NCBI RefSeq assembly: GCF_902459465.1 | Contig: NC_047068.1 | Location: 18,003,195-18,067,194, forward strand | Direction of reading: 5' to 3' | Length of the DNA stretch: 64,000 nt | Source: Asterias rubens | Lineage: Eukaryota > Echinodermata > Asteroidea > Forcipulatida > Asteriidae | Part shown: in pieces, positions 33,841 to 46,117 of the stretch | How the letters are laid out: each line of letters begins with the position of its first letter | Numbering within the stretch: the stretch's first letter is position 1 | Notes under the pieces: generated by a model | Told to the model about the DNA's origin: nothing | What the model saw: only the letters and a program-made list of their open reading frames with translations | The model's database searches: none | Position numbers and translations under genes: made by a program

Positions 33841-34990
33841 CTGCAATACTTCAAACCAAAGGCTATCGTACCTGTAAAACAATATGAGCAAGAATTTAAA
33901 TCAAATGAAAGGCACGTGACCATACAGTTGGTTAGTTAAATAGTATTCCTTGTTTTATTTGTTTACGTTAATTTAAATAAATGGCACCAATGGAATCAAC
34001 AAGATCAAAATAATTAAAGCTATTTAGCGCCACAAAATACTTTCACATTGACATATCTATACAAACGCTTGTAATTAATTTTTACATTTTTTTTGCTGAT
34101 ACAAAGCATGTTATGGTGTTGCTTTAAAAAGCATCCCAGCAGTAAAATCTCAAATTTAAATAAGTCTGTTATTCTTCGATTGTGCCTGTTCCAGTATCAT
34201 GTATGTGCTTCAAAAAGTGATATGAAAACCAATAATGTCTGTTAATGAGTTTTCAAGGACAAGCAACAAAGTTAAAAAGTTGTGCATATTTATTTTTAAA
34301 ATTTATGGTGAAAATGGATTTACAACTACGTTTTGTCGTATACATGCATGCTGATCTACAGTCTAGAATCTTTGTCTAAGTCTTAAATTGTTATACTCTT
34401 TGAAGGTGACGGTTCTAATGCAAAAACATAGTTGAAGGCAATTACAAAAAAAACTCTAAAGTTCCCACTGATTTCGAAGATAATGTACAAGTTTACTGTT
34501 TAAAAAATGGCATTACTTTGTAAAAAAGGTACTAACTGATTGGGATTAAGACGGTGGGAACATACATACTTGCACCCACAAATAATAATACGTCGACAAA
34601 CTGCTACATGTACCGGGTGAGCGCTGCTGTAAAACTCCTATTGCACCTTTGAAATCTTTGGCAATCATTTTAAAATATGAGGTTCATAGTTTGGTTTTGG
34701 CAACGGGAATGCAGATATATTGGCATATCAAGAAATGTTCAGTTTAATACAGTTGTATTTACAGAATTTACATTGGTTATTATCACATCGATTTGGTTGA
34801 TGGGTTAAAACATAATTTATATTCTTTATTTCCTATGCAAAACTAACGTACTGCAGCAGTGCCTAATGTTGTTTTATTGATTTATAATAAACATCACAAT
34901 TTCTTACCACAAGTTCCGTATATGCGACTGCAGATTTGTACACTATGACACCAACAACCAGAAATTGAGACATGGATGAACTTTTTCTTA

Positions 34991-35148
34991 GGCCCTTTTC
35001 GAAAGCACGTATTCGGCTCAGGCTAGCTTGTCATCGCGGTTGTGTTGATAATTGCGCGTGCTTTGCGTTTGCGCTTTTCGGGCTATAGGCTCTAGACGAG
35101 AGGACGGAGCCTGATGCAGAATCCAAAGCCGTGGCTTCGAAAAGGGCC
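34991..35148. mobile_element. Short inverted-repeat element with GGCCCTTTTCGAA ends
   Basis: Left end ggcccttttcgaaagcacg, right end ccgtggcttcgaaaagggcc. 158 bp, internally palindromic, non-coding. Confidence 0.6.
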
Positions 35149-35714
35149 ATAGTAGGGCCTATGCCTACTACTACCATTACTATTTTTAACAATCTTTTGG
35201 ATAGAAATTTAAGTTTATGTAAGGGTCATAAGTGCGACTCTAAAGGCACTACGTTTGAGAAAGGATTAAGGCCCGAAGTCTGTCTCAGATTCAAATGCGA
35301 AGTTAGAAATTACCTCTTTCTCCAGAAATGTTACTTCAAATGTAGTTGTTTACTTTCTCACATGGTTTATTTATATGTACAAGTTCGTCCCAACAAGGCT
35401 AAAAGCCACTCTTGGTATGGGGCTACAAAGAGACAAATTATTTGTCTGCGAAAAGAACTAGGGGAGATGAAGGTAGGAATCGATATTCCTCAGTCTAAGA
35501 TGTATTTGATGGAGGGAAACATGCACCAGGCAAGGAGTTCCAAAGAGATGCAGTGCGTGGAATTAAGTTATTGGAATGGCTAATAATTGTCCTACATCTA
35601 CATCTTATACTATCAATAGCTCTTTGTTGCCCATTACCAGATGTTTGTGGTGATATATATTTTTAGTAATTTCCCAACATGTCCAGTGTTGAACGAGTTG
35701 TCATCTTTACTGCA

Positions 35715-38130
35715 TTAGATGGTGGGTTCATTTGTTCCGGAAATCGCCCTGGCTCTGCCGGAAGCCACAAGGCTCGGATTGGGAGGTGCTTGTGGTTGGT
35801 TCCTCCTGCCGCACAATCTTCGACACATTGTAGGGATCGGGAGAATCTTCCGGAAGGCGGTCTTAAAGTCGTCCCTAAGAATGGAGTAAACGACAGGGTT
35901 GCAAGATGGATTGACAAAGGCCATCAAGGACGCAACTGTGTTCACATAAAATGGTACAGCAGAATTATCCTCCGAGATAACCTTAATGAGTTTCGTGAGA
36001 GAGAATGGTAAGTTGGTAATGAGGTAGATGCTGATGATGATTAGGATCGGCTTGATTGCCTTGGAGTAGCTCGGTCGACCGCTCGATGACTGCGAAGAGA
36101 ATCTCCGATCTGCGCTTGAACTTGACTCCGGTGATGTGGATATCGTAGATGGTGTTAAGCTGTGCCTTGATGGCTGGTGTTTCTTAATTGAGTTAAGTTG
36201 CCGTGGTGAGACGTGTCTGTTGTTGATTACTTTCAGTATGCGACTGGGAGTATCTGATGACGAACTGTCGATCAACCCCAAAAGTGTTGGAGTGATCCGT
36301 GCAGCGTGTCTTTTGGCTACTTTATAGATGCCCCAGTAGCAGCACATCATCACTAGGACCGGTATACCAAAGCAGACAACAAATGCACAGATCGTGTAGA
36401 CTTGTACGGGTTCTGTTGGCATCGTCTCCCAGTCTATCGTGCAGATTATCTCGCTGTTGTCATACCATACCCAACCGGTGGCAGACGGGATAACTGCGAA
36501 GATAAACCCGACTACCCATGCTCCAATAATCAGGCCAATTGCGCGTCTGAACGTCACTATGATGTCGTAGCGAAGCGGGTAGACGACGAAGATGTAGCGG
36601 TCCACTGAGATCAAAGCCAGGGTCAACATGGAGGTGATGATGAACAGGTAGTTGAAGAAGCACACCGACTTGCACCAGAATAATGAAAATACCAATTCAT
36701 TATACCACACGGACACCAACGAAAATGGCATCACCAATACTGTAAAGAGAAATACAACGTGTGTTATCCCCAAGTAAATTTTGAAAGGGAAATTAAACTA
36801 TCCGGGTAGAAAGTTCAGAAAATGGAGACAAATTGTAAAACCACTCTGGTAAGGGTTGGGGTTGATTAAACCCCCTGTTTTGCAGTTGCACAATGCCTAA
36901 TCATTTCAATAATATTAATAATAATAATACAATTGGTATTTATAAAGCGCTCTAACTAACAGGGGAAAGTACCACAGCGCTGTACACACAAAATAAACAA
37001 AGAGCAAAGAATAAATAAAAGCAAGCAAATCAGTTGAACAGGTGGGTTTTGAGAGATTTCTTGAAGGCTGCTAGTGAGCTAGAGTGGCGGATGCTGTGAG
37101 GTAAATCATTCCAGAGTTTGGGGGCAGCAGCGTGGAAGCTTTTTTCCCCAGTAGTGGTGCGTGTTTTTGGGATGGCAAGTAGTCTGGTGTCAGTAGATGA
37201 CCGGAGGTGAGGTATCTGTTAGGTTTGTACAACTGAATGAGATTCGTTAGGTATGAAGGCGCAGAGGCGGTATTGAGACATTTGAAGACCAGGGTAAGTA
37301 TTTTAAAGTTGATACGGTTGGAGACTGTCAGCCAGTGAAGATCGTGAAGAATGGGAGTGACTCTGTCATATTTCTTGGCCTGGTAGATCAGTTTAGCAGC
37401 ACGATTTTGGAGCCGTTGAAGGCGTTGACAGTCAACAGATGATATTCCATAGAGAAGAGAGTTAGCATAATCGAGACGAGACGTTACAAGGGCTCTAACA
37501 GCAGCATGGCATGTAGGCTTATCAATGTACATTCTTATCCGAGAAAGGTTGCGTAGACTGAAATTAACGGATCGGCAAATAGAAGTGACTTGGTCGGACA
37601 AGCATTCCAGACTCTCAGTCAGAGTGTCGATGTAACAAATACACTGTTTTTAAAGGACGGTGTGTATCATGTGTTTTCAAATTGTCAAATTCAATTTCTG
37701 CAGGCCTATTAAGTCGACACAACCTACAAAAGTGTTATTTAAATACCGGTCTTGCACACTCTTTGACAAGTGAATTATTCACCGTGTTTTTTGATTTAAC
37801 ACCAGTGTGTGTCTTACCAATTTAACACCGGTGTAAATATTGATTTAAGACCGGTAAGATTAAGTGTTGGTTTAACACTGTCAATTTAACACCCAAAGTG
37901 TCAAAATTCGTTAAGTTACCAAGATAATTTTTACCTGCACAACCTAAATCAGTAATAGCCAGATTAACGATGAACACATTTGACACGTGGTTGCGCAGTT
38001 TCCACGATTGCGTCACTGCTACGATGACCATGATATTCCCAATGACGGCCATAACCATGATGGGCAGAAGGGTGCACGCTAGGACGACTTCTACGGCTAA
38101 AAAACGGGTCTCCTCCACGCTGGCATTCAT
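35715..38130 (-). CDS. Rhodopsin-family (class A) G-protein-coupled receptor, orphan
   Basis: Two exons in minus order: 38130-37935 and 36739-35715. The junction is phase 1 (GCA G|gtaa ... acag|TA), giving 406 residues. Class A marks are visible: GN in TM1 (GNIMVIV), LAITD in TM2, the TM3 Cys (FWCKS), DRY at 112-114 followed by IFVVYPLRY, the second-loop Cys (EIICTIDW), and NPVVY in TM7 followed by an amphipathic helix 8. There is one N-glycosylation sequon at Asn2 (NAS). The third intracellular loop is long and Ser-rich, with many potential phosphosites. TM6 reads IYLITNLPF, without the usual CWxP toggle. The TM3 to second-loop region resembles GPR161-like receptors to my eye, but the ligand cannot be assigned. 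The intron holds a LINE relic. Confidence 0.9.
36905..37655 (-). mobile_element. LINE 3' end (CR1/L2-like reverse transcriptase relic) in the GPCR intron
   Basis: On the minus strand a frame at 37601-37071 contains the C-terminal reverse-transcriptase landmarks RLDYANSLLYGI, LQRLQNRAAKLIY and ILHDLHWLTVSNRI. A frameshift follows near 37140, after which the usual ending resumes (AAPKLWNDLPHSIR, then SLAAFKKSLKTHLFN and stop). The 3' tail tttataaataccaattg runs into att repeats at about 36935-36910. It is 5' truncated, as is normal for LINEs, and lies in the same orientation as the host gene. Confidence 0.85.
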
Positions 38131-38403
38131 GACTATAGAAATAATAAGAAAATGGAGGCGATTAAAACATAATACAAGGAACTTATATCATTCATAAGTC
38201 GATATCGATCAGAGCAGGGATGAACAATTATTTTCCTCCACGATCAGAGCATACTGTTTGAAACATCAAGTTAAAACCAACGGTTCAAGTTTTTCAGAAC
38301 CACTCCAACTCAGAGATTATCATTATGGTTTTACCAAACCTTCGTATTTCCACCATGCAAAGTTTCAATTCTAAAGCCTACTTATGTAAATAGTTTGTTT
38401 TAA

Positions 38404-38935
38404 GGAATGGACACATTTGGTAATTACTTAAAATATTTATAAGCATAAAACGTATTCGGCGTGAGCAACGGAGATCGGTTGATCGTATAACACATTTTGG
38501 AGAAACAACTCCCTCCGAAATAACGTACGGTTGCGTTGAGAAAGAGATAACTTTGTATAATTTTAATATTTGTATACGAGAAAGACTTCAGACCTGAAGT
38601 CTTTCCCATCACACATTTGTGCAATAAGGGTCATTTTCTTTACATCACTTTCCTGCAACTAACTTAGATGACCATCTTAGCCCAAATTTGACACAGGGAA
38701 CCATTAACATCCAACATTTTTGCATAGCAAATATTTGGAGTCAAAGAAATTGTGCACTGAATGGTAGTATTATTGAGTAGCAAAATAAATGAAGATTATA
38801 TAGTAAAAAAAGATAATTTTGCATTGGGCCTAGCATTTTGCTCTGCTATAAGGGAAATCGTTCACTTCGACATATTTATTTTTAATGTTGGGATACGCCA
38901 AGTGAGAATACTGGTTTTTGACAATTACCACTCAT
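38404..38935. mobile_element. TTAA-flanked MITE, GGCAGTGGACACTATTGG family, diverged and enlarged
   Basis: The left part follows TTAA (38400-38403) and reads ggaatggacacatttggtaa, then attacttaaaatatttataagc as in the family. The right part at about 38895-38935 reads ccaagtgagaatactgg then gacaattacca. The centre is much longer than normal, which suggests an insertion. The right edge is approximate. Confidence 0.5.
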
Positions 38936-40755
38936 TTCATTTGCTCATCACATGAAACTTCAGATGAGTAGATCGGTCACTGATCTTCTACTTGGCGCGC
39001 TTTGCTCGGAGCTTCGTCCCTTTTCCGTGATGGAGCCTTCAACCATGGAGGTCTACCTCCATGCTTCAACTATATCTTCTTAAAATTGGTCAGCTATAGA
39101 GTTTCGTAGAATGATGGTGGATGTAAGAGCTTTTGCCTCAAGATATTATCAACTTTCCCGGCCGGATTACCGGCTAAAGTACCGAGAGGTAGTGTAAAGA
39201 AGAAATGGGGGAAAAAATATCTTGTTTTTGACGAGAAACGGGTCGTATAGTTTTGAAGGGGTGAAATGGTGACATGTTTGCGTCGAGTGTATCTGGAAGG
39301 GATGTTTTTATTGAGTAGAAATTGAAAGGTTTTTGCTTCGTTCGTGAACCCGCTACTTTGTCAAAACGTAAGGCCTTTTTTTTTTTTGGGGGGGGGGCTG
39401 CTTGAGGCCCACCACACAAAAAATAGTATTGGGAACATGCTTTTTTTTTGGGGGGGGGGGTGCCTGCATTGGAAGGTTTGCAAAGTTTTCCTTTTTTATG
39501 GGATTTGGATTTAAACAGTTTTAAATTATTTATACTATTTTCAATAAATATTTGCCAGATCAAACATCTTTTTAATCACACTACCACGCCAGCTTTCAAT
39601 TTCCGATTCAAGATCAGCCGCAACGCGTGACGTTTCGACAAGTAAGAATTTTAGCAGTCTGATTGAATAATGCAAATGAAGTTTCTAGCAAAAAGCCAAT
39701 TCCTAAAGCTGTTTTAGTGTTTATTAAAAACATCTGCTTGACGCCGCCGACAGGCTGAATTATAACACAGATTTACAATAAAAAATATAAAAGCACAGGA
39801 AATTATTTCCATAAATAAAGTTCATTCAAAAGGAAAATATTTATTCCATAGTGGCTATTCCACGGTTGGCGATCATGGGTAAAAGCTCCTAATTAATGGT
39901 TTATTGTACATTTTCTCAAGATATAGAGACAAAAATAATAAACCAAAAGGGAAACTGATTTGGTGAGAATAAAATACATTCAGCATTATTACCCGAACAA
40001 GTTAAATATCAAAGTTTCCATCGGGTTCCCCTTCCTGCTATCTTTCTTCACCCGACATTCTTACCTGACAACAGATGTGAGTCCACTAAAACGGTCCGGA
40101 CAGCGATGCTGAAAAATCGCAGGTCTGCAAATTGCCCCAAGGTTGAGGCGACTAGTTGTTGAAAAGGCAAAAGCTTTCTCTGTAATTCATCTCAAGATTG
40201 AAGAGTGCCAACTCGGACAAAACACTTTTATACCTGCAGCAAATAATGACGTGCCAGGATGGATTAATAATTTACATTGTGTCTCAAATGTCATCACGTA
40301 GCCTCGTATTTTTTAGCTCTAAAAAAAAAAAAGGTTGTTTTTCTTGTCAACGGGTGAGATCTAATTTGCACCCGCGGGGATAATAGAGAGATCCAATCAA
40401 ACATCCAAGGCCCGATCAGAAAATTATTCCAAATCCAATTTTGTGATGAAAACAGATCATAACATCTACCTCTAGATGTGATCTGAAGCAGACACTCTTT
40501 CCATGATTTGTTTTTTCTTAAAGTCACCTGGAAGTGGTATTTTGTCACTGAAATGTGTGTTTTGATGAGTGGAATATGAATAAACAATTAACTAAGGTTT
40601 AACAAAATTAGCTTCCATTATATTTACAAATTTGAAAATAAGCCCGACCGAGAGTGCGCTGTTCGTTACGTCAATCGAGGAGCGATGAATCGCATGCAGT
40701 GCCAACACAAGATAGTGACGCTTGGCGCAAGCTACAAACATGCCCTCAAAGTTAA

Positions 40756-41130
40756 AGGAACACGTTGCCTTGGATCGGACACGTTGGTCTATGAAAAGCG
40801 TTTGAAACCGTTTGTTATGAAATGTTTATGGTTAGAAAGATGTTTTAAAAGTAGAATATAATGATCCACACAAGTATCACTCAAAATTGCACGGTTTTCA
40901 TTTTACGTAGCGAACTAACACGGTCGGCCATTTATTTTATGGGAGTCAAATCATAATGGCCGACCGTATTTGTCGACGAGGTAAAACGAAAACCACGCCA
41001 TTTCGAGGCATATAGGTGTAGATCATTGTATTCTACTTTTACGGCATCTTTCTAACCATACCGTTTATAACAAACGGTTACAGAACGCTTTTCAAAGACC
41101 AACTCGACCGATCCAAGGCAACGTATTCCT
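40756..41130. mobile_element. TTAA-flanked MITE, GGAACACGTTGCCTTGG family
   Basis: Ends aggaacacgttgccttggat and atccaaggcaacgtattcct are inverted, 375 bp apart. TTAA lies at 40752-40755 and 41131-41134. The interior is largely palindromic, with ggtcggccatt near the centre paired to aatggccgacc. Confidence 0.8.
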
Positions 41131-42365
41131 TTAAAGCAGTAGCTGATTGTTTTCACGTTAGGCAAATGCCCCTGTAGGTTCGTTACGTCATTCAGCTACT
41201 TGTCGACTTCCCCACTAGCTGGGAAAAAAATGCTGGGATGGCGTCATGGTTTAGGAAAGAACTTTTTTCTTCATGTCAAAATGTGTAGTGTATTCCGGAT
41301 TGACAGCGCTGGAAAAGACGTCGGACCCGGACCACTTTGCAAACTGACCCCATCTTTAGTTGTTTTGCTGCAACCAGAAGCAATACACCTGGTCGACCCA
41401 TTCCGGAAAAACGCAAGAAAAACCTTTTTCGAAACGGGTGTTTGATGTTCGATCGTGGCAAAGTCTGCCTCGATTGACGTCACAAAAGGGGTAGGTGGAG
41501 TGAATTTCGGGTGGAGTCACCCCCACACAACTTTATTTATTTAAACATATACAAATCGTTACAAAAATTACTTTAAAAATTATGTTATAGTTCAGAAACA
41601 TGTACATGTACTCTAATGTTTGAAAAAATGAAGTAAGATAGTATTATACATAAAAACTAACCTGTGAAAATTTCAATGTAATAGGTGATAGTGTTTTTGC
41701 GATGTTGTCGATAGGAAATGTCCACTCGGGAAACATTATTCTGATTAAGGAATACATAATCTGAGAATCTGATACCTTTTTCCAGCCACAAAACTTCGAA
41801 GTGAAGTTTCTCAACATGCATATAGTATCCAAAGTTGTTGTACTTCTCTTTCCAAGTGAGTTTGTATTGCCATATATTATGTTCAGAGTAATTACCAAAT
41901 GTGTACAGCAGGCTCTTAAAATCTTTCTGGGGATTTGTATCCTTCTTGATATACATCGCGGTGGTTTTTTTAGATGCACTTTGGCGCAATTTGCTGCATG
42001 CACAATTCAAGAAACAGGGCAGGCGTAGACTGTTCTACGACATTCGTTGTTTTCAACTTGTTTTCGTCTTCAGTGGCATTTACGGCTTGATGTCCTATCC
42101 GTCCGTAAGGGACGTGACAGAGCACTGAGTGGTTTACAATCAAAGGAAAAATTAAGACGACCGTCACTTTTCAATCACTTTGACAATCGATGCTTTGCAG
42201 GGAAGCACATTTTTTATGCTAAGCAAGACATTTTGTGGGATACATAGCGCAATGGTAACTGTATGGAATTCTGGCTGGTAACTTATACTTCCTCAGCAAG
42301 ATTTTGTGTGCTAAGCAAAATGCGTGCTTACAGGCTTTACATGATGTGACCCAGACAAGATAAAG

Positions 42366-42885
42366 CGGTCCTACTACTTGCCGTCAACTCGCCGTCAACT
42401 CGCCGCCCTAAAGCGGTCCTACTACTTGCCGTCAACTCGCCGACTTGCCGTCAACTCGCCGTCAACTCATGTTCGTGCCGTCAACTCATTAAATTTACAT
42501 GAAAAATTTATAAATGGGACACGGAAGTGTTAAGTTTGGGCTAAACTACATTTTTCTCATGGTTTTCGGTAAAAATTCATTCACAAAAACGACTTTGTGT
42601 TGATAGAAATAAAGTACCAATCATTGACATCTTGAGCCAAGACTAATCAATGTGAAAAAGCAAGATGGCGGCCGACGGTTTTGCTGTTTCGAGATATTTT
42701 TTTCACGAGAAAAAAACTCAATTTTTATTCCGAAATATGACCTAAAACTTTCGCGAATTCTCTTTGAGCTGATACTTTACAGTTCTATGCTTCTTTTGTG
42801 GGTTTTAAATGTATATTGGAGGAGTTGACGGCGAGTTGACGGCGCAAGTGAGTTGACGGCGAGTTGACGGCAAGTAGTAGGACCC
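42366..42885. mobile_element. Non-autonomous DNA element with repeated CAACTC ends (copy 2)
   Basis: The left end ggtcctactacttgccgtca leads into repeated gccgtcaactc units; the right end is the inverse, finishing caagtagtaggacc. It is flanked by identical 8-bp repeats AGATAAAG at 42358-42365 and 42886-42893. The first 45 or so bp of the left end are duplicated in tandem (second copy from about 42411). The interior is AT-rich and non-coding. The end structure matches 23725-24271. Confidence 0.75.
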
Positions 42886-43067
42886 AGATAAAGTGGAGCA
42901 TGGAGGAATAATATCTGGATGAAGGTATCTCCATCAATGAATGATCTTTCCCTATAAATTTCTCAGTGTTAGCCTGTGATAACAAGTCTTACCTTTCATT
43001 ATAGTTTTATCCAAAATAATGTAGCTCCATTTTGTCATATTATTTATACAAACAAAGTTGCTTTTAG

Positions 43068-43644
43068 CTGCTCCAGATGGACAACTTGTAAGGGTGGCCC
43101 TGTCCTATACCAAAGAGAGAGATTTACACAGAGATTCCACCCACTTGGTGTATCCACTTTGGGAAGACCTACCATGCATTGGTACACATGAACAATGGGG
43201 TACACTAATTGGAGTTAGCTTCAGGGAGTTGTTGACCAATAATTTTCCTGTGGCTTTTGATGGGTATAATGGATGTTGCAACCGGCAGGGGTCCGTCTTT
43301 TCAGATAGTACATGCGAGTGGAACTTGCATTGTTCGAGTTTTAAGAAGTCACTGACGTGTTCATTGTTAATGACGTCACGTATGGGTCACATAGGTGCCT
43401 AATACACACAACGGTAAAAGCATGTACTTTAAATAGGTCGTCTTTAAATCGAGTTTCTTGATAATCTGAACAATTTCTTAAGTTTCTTTCAACTTGGGTA
43501 GACCATGGAGGATTCGAAGGAAGAGAAGGAGCGCGAACATGCTCGAACGACCCTGACAATGAATACCCTGACAATGCCCCTGTCAGACCAGTGGAAAAAG
43601 ATAGGAGGCCTCCAGCTGGACGGCCGATTAACGAGCAGGAATAG
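43068..43644 (+). CDS. Weak candidate gene fragment: two open exon-like blocks
   Basis: Block 1 follows a good acceptor (gcttttag, ending at 43067) and stays open to 43402 with a non-repetitive composition; part reads APDGQLVRVALSYTKE. Block 2 follows ggtag (ending at 43501) and encodes about 47 residues, including DPDNEYPDNAPVRP, with an end GRPINEQE and TAG at 43642-43644. No donor clearly joins them and no domain is recognised. The NEQ-type terminus recalls the PPxY paralogues at 549-672 and 2721-3787, which may be coincidence. Confidence 0.2.
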
Positions 43645-43987
43645 ATCTCTTTGTACAGAAGGTGCGCAGTTGCGGCCTGCGTGTAAAGTTGAATCATTGG
43701 AGACAAGAATTGTGAATATACACGTTTTCATTTACCGTTTGTGGTGTTTCACTGAAACATCATGGCATATTATTTTTACATTTGTTTGTGTCTTTCCTGT
43801 CACTAGCGGTGGGTAATTAGCACACGAGGGTGGTTGGTATTCAGTTGGTTTTTTTTTCGATTTGGTGGGCGAAAGTGTACACAATTTTTATCAGGTCTCA
43901 AAAAAGTTGTTTTTTCTGTAGTATATCCATACGACATGCGACACCATAGTTGAGTGAAGAACCAAGTGCGCACGCGCAAACTCAAAT

Positions 43988-44257
43988 ACGCCAATTTCAT
44001 AGCGCTGCTTAATTGCGTGCTTACTGTAGCAGAAAAATTTGTTGAAGCCTTAGCGTATTTCACAGGTTAGCAGACAAATTGGGCGGCCATATTTCTTGTT
44101 ACCGTGGATTTACATTGTGACGTCATTTATTTTCATGCGGTAAGCACCGGAAATTTAGCATGCCTTTTCGTGTGCTTACAGTTAGCAGTGCTATGAAATA
44201 AAAATTGCACAGTTAAGCACAAACTCGGCTGCTAAGCAGCACTATGAAATTGGGCCC
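43988..44257. mobile_element. GGGCCCAATTT inverted-repeat element
   Basis: The left end ccaatttcatagcgctgctt and right end gcagcactatgaaattgggccc form an inverted pair about 270 bp apart. The interior is rich in gcttac and agcac motifs. Confidence 0.65.
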
Positions 44258-45559
44258 TGGTCGCCCATTGTCTGTATAAGGTATGTGGGTGATTACGAGG
44301 TGTCGTTAAACGACCGCGGTACCACTACAGGTTCGACTTCTGAAGTCCTCGTTCCAGCTATTTCTCTTCCTTCCTCCATGGTCTAACTAAGTATGGAGGA
44401 ATTAATTTATTACTTCATGGTCCGGGAGGGCACTCCTTGCTCTTATGATGTTTCAAACACGCGCTTACAAAGTGCACACGCCATTTTTTTTAAAGTTTGT
44501 GACAACTTGAGCCCTTTTAACACGGCAAAACATACCCTTACATGTATCACTTTTAGGTAAAAAGTAAGGCTACCGTAAAACAAAGTTAGTTGTGCTCTGC
44601 TCACAGGTAAAAGGATTATTATTATTTTTATATACTAAATTTTGTTTAAAAAAAAATACCGTTTGTTTCATCATTAGGTGATTTTGTGACTATGTACAGG
44701 TAAACGAAAAGTTAAACAAAATGTATTGGTCCATCGTAGGATAGATACAGCGCATACCTCTTTGATACCCCCACCCCTCCTAACACCCACACACACATTT
44801 CCCCACCCCGTCCATAGCAACACCCCCCAAAGCAAAGCAACACCCCCTCCATTACCAAACCCCGCCCCTCCTTCTATAACCATGCGAAAGGAGGCCCTCT
44901 GTTGACAATATTTGATTACTTCGCAGGTCCCCTGCTTTTAAACACGCCGTACATATGCAGTTTGCGTCTGGGAACAGTCATGTGTGCCTTTTCTATAGAG
45001 GTGTTCTTAGAGGTTGGTGGAACGATTAATCCAACATTTTCAATCGTTAAAATTGTGCCTTTTTTTTAGGTAATCGTGAAAATTAAATGAACCAAAATTA
45101 TTTGTATAAGTTTTACCTGATTCTCTGTGATAATATTTTTGTATGATGATTAAGTATCGTAGTGAAATATCGAACTGAAAATATCGTTGGCACAAATGCT
45201 ATAACTGTGAACGTATTGTAAACTTAAAAATCTAACCCGACCCCAAAATAACCATGTTTAATTAATTTTTAGCCTCAAAAATATCAGGATGCTAGGTTTC
45301 CTGTGGTTGATAATCTCCACAATAAGTGGGCCGGTATTGATGTTATTGTTAACCTTTTGTTGCCATATGTTTCACTGTTTGACTTGGCTGGAGTCCTTGT
45401 TTTTAGGTAAACGACATCGCATTGTGATTTTTGTTTTGTTGATTTTTTTCCCCCCAATTATTCGTAGTAAGCTTTTGTCCGACTCCGATTAATAACAATC
45501 TAAATTGATTTATGGTGTAAATAAAAGCGCATTGAATAATAATACTAATATTTTTAATA

Positions 45560-45900
45560 AACAATACGAGTTATAATTATATATATATATAAATATAGCG
45601 CTCTTTACTAATGATACTGATGATACTGATAGTGATAGTGATAGGTAGGACATCAGAAAAACAAACCAACTAGAACTAGGAATCAGTAGGATGGTTTGAG
45701 GAACAGAAATGTCTTCAGGAGGCTTTTGAAAACGGACAAGGAGATCACCTCTCGCGGCTCTTGCAGACCGGCGGGAAGCTCATTCATTCCATAGATGGGG
45801 GCAGCCATGGCGACCGAGCTATCCCCAGCTTTTCGTATATTTATAGGAACAGAAAGCCGGGTCTGATCAGCTGATGATGACCGTGAAAAGCTCCTGAAAC
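45560..45900 (-). mobile_element. LINE 3' end, second CR1/L2-like relic
   Basis: A minus frame at about 45890-45690 gives RLSVPINIRKAGDSS, then AAPIYGMNELPAGLQ and LSVFKSLLKTFLF, which is the usual C-terminal ending of CR1/L2-type reverse transcriptases. On + the tail reads tataaatatagcgctcttta, matching the LINE 3' end in the GPCR intron. Confidence 0.65.
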
Positions 45901-46117
45901 TCCGGGAAATTACTGTGCAATAGAAATGTGTAGTAATAAAAAAATGCTGCATTTGACTTTAGACTTGGAGGCATTTGAAGGACATGTCAAGAGCCATTTA
46001 GAGACAAAACAACCTTCATCATAAATTGAAGTTGACGTTAAACTTGTTTTATTCCATTGCAGGTAATTATTGACCTCCATCCTCTGTCTCGAGGTGACAT
46101 CAAACGTTTGATACAAA

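Larger units (their letters stand above)
29768..35714. other. Intergenic, LITAF 3' flank to GPCR 3' end
   Basis: No supported gene. It contains the minisatellite (30326-30790), a SINE (31418-31740), a MITE (32558-32948), the dispersed repeat at 33678-33840 and an inverted-repeat element at 34991-35148. A 150-residue open frame at 35131-35583 starts inside that last element and has no recognisable domain, so I do not call it. Confidence 0.5.
38131..46117. other. Intergenic, GPCR 5' flank to RPL38
   Basis: No confident gene. It contains elements at 38404-38935, 40756-41130, 42366-42885 and 43988-44257, a LINE relic at 45560-45900, poly-T/poly-G runs near 39375 and 39440, and a weak candidate coding locus at 43068-43644. 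The open frame at 42010-41657 (minus, 117 residues) overlaps a MITE-like sequence and is not called. Confidence 0.5.

Noticed and set aside
35131-35583. 150-residue plus-strand open frame
   Set aside because: It begins inside the inverted-repeat element 34991-35148 and starts with a non-canonical context. No domain or homologue recognised.
36905-37655. Alternative GPCR exon in the intron
   Set aside because: The frame encodes reverse-transcriptase motifs and ends in a LINE tail. It is not receptor sequence.
41657-42010. 117-residue minus-strand open frame with protein-like look
   Set aside because: Its ends carry MITE-type sequence (taattaccaaatgtgtacag and taacctgtgaaaatttca), so it is most likely a repeat.
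42367-42475. CRISPR-like short repeats (gccgtcaactc)
   Set aside because: The repeats are mirrored at the other end of a 520-bp element with target duplications, which fits a transposon terminus.
45289-45492. 67-residue hydrophobic open frame
   Set aside because: High T content gives Leu/Phe/Ile by chance; no partner exon or conserved motif.
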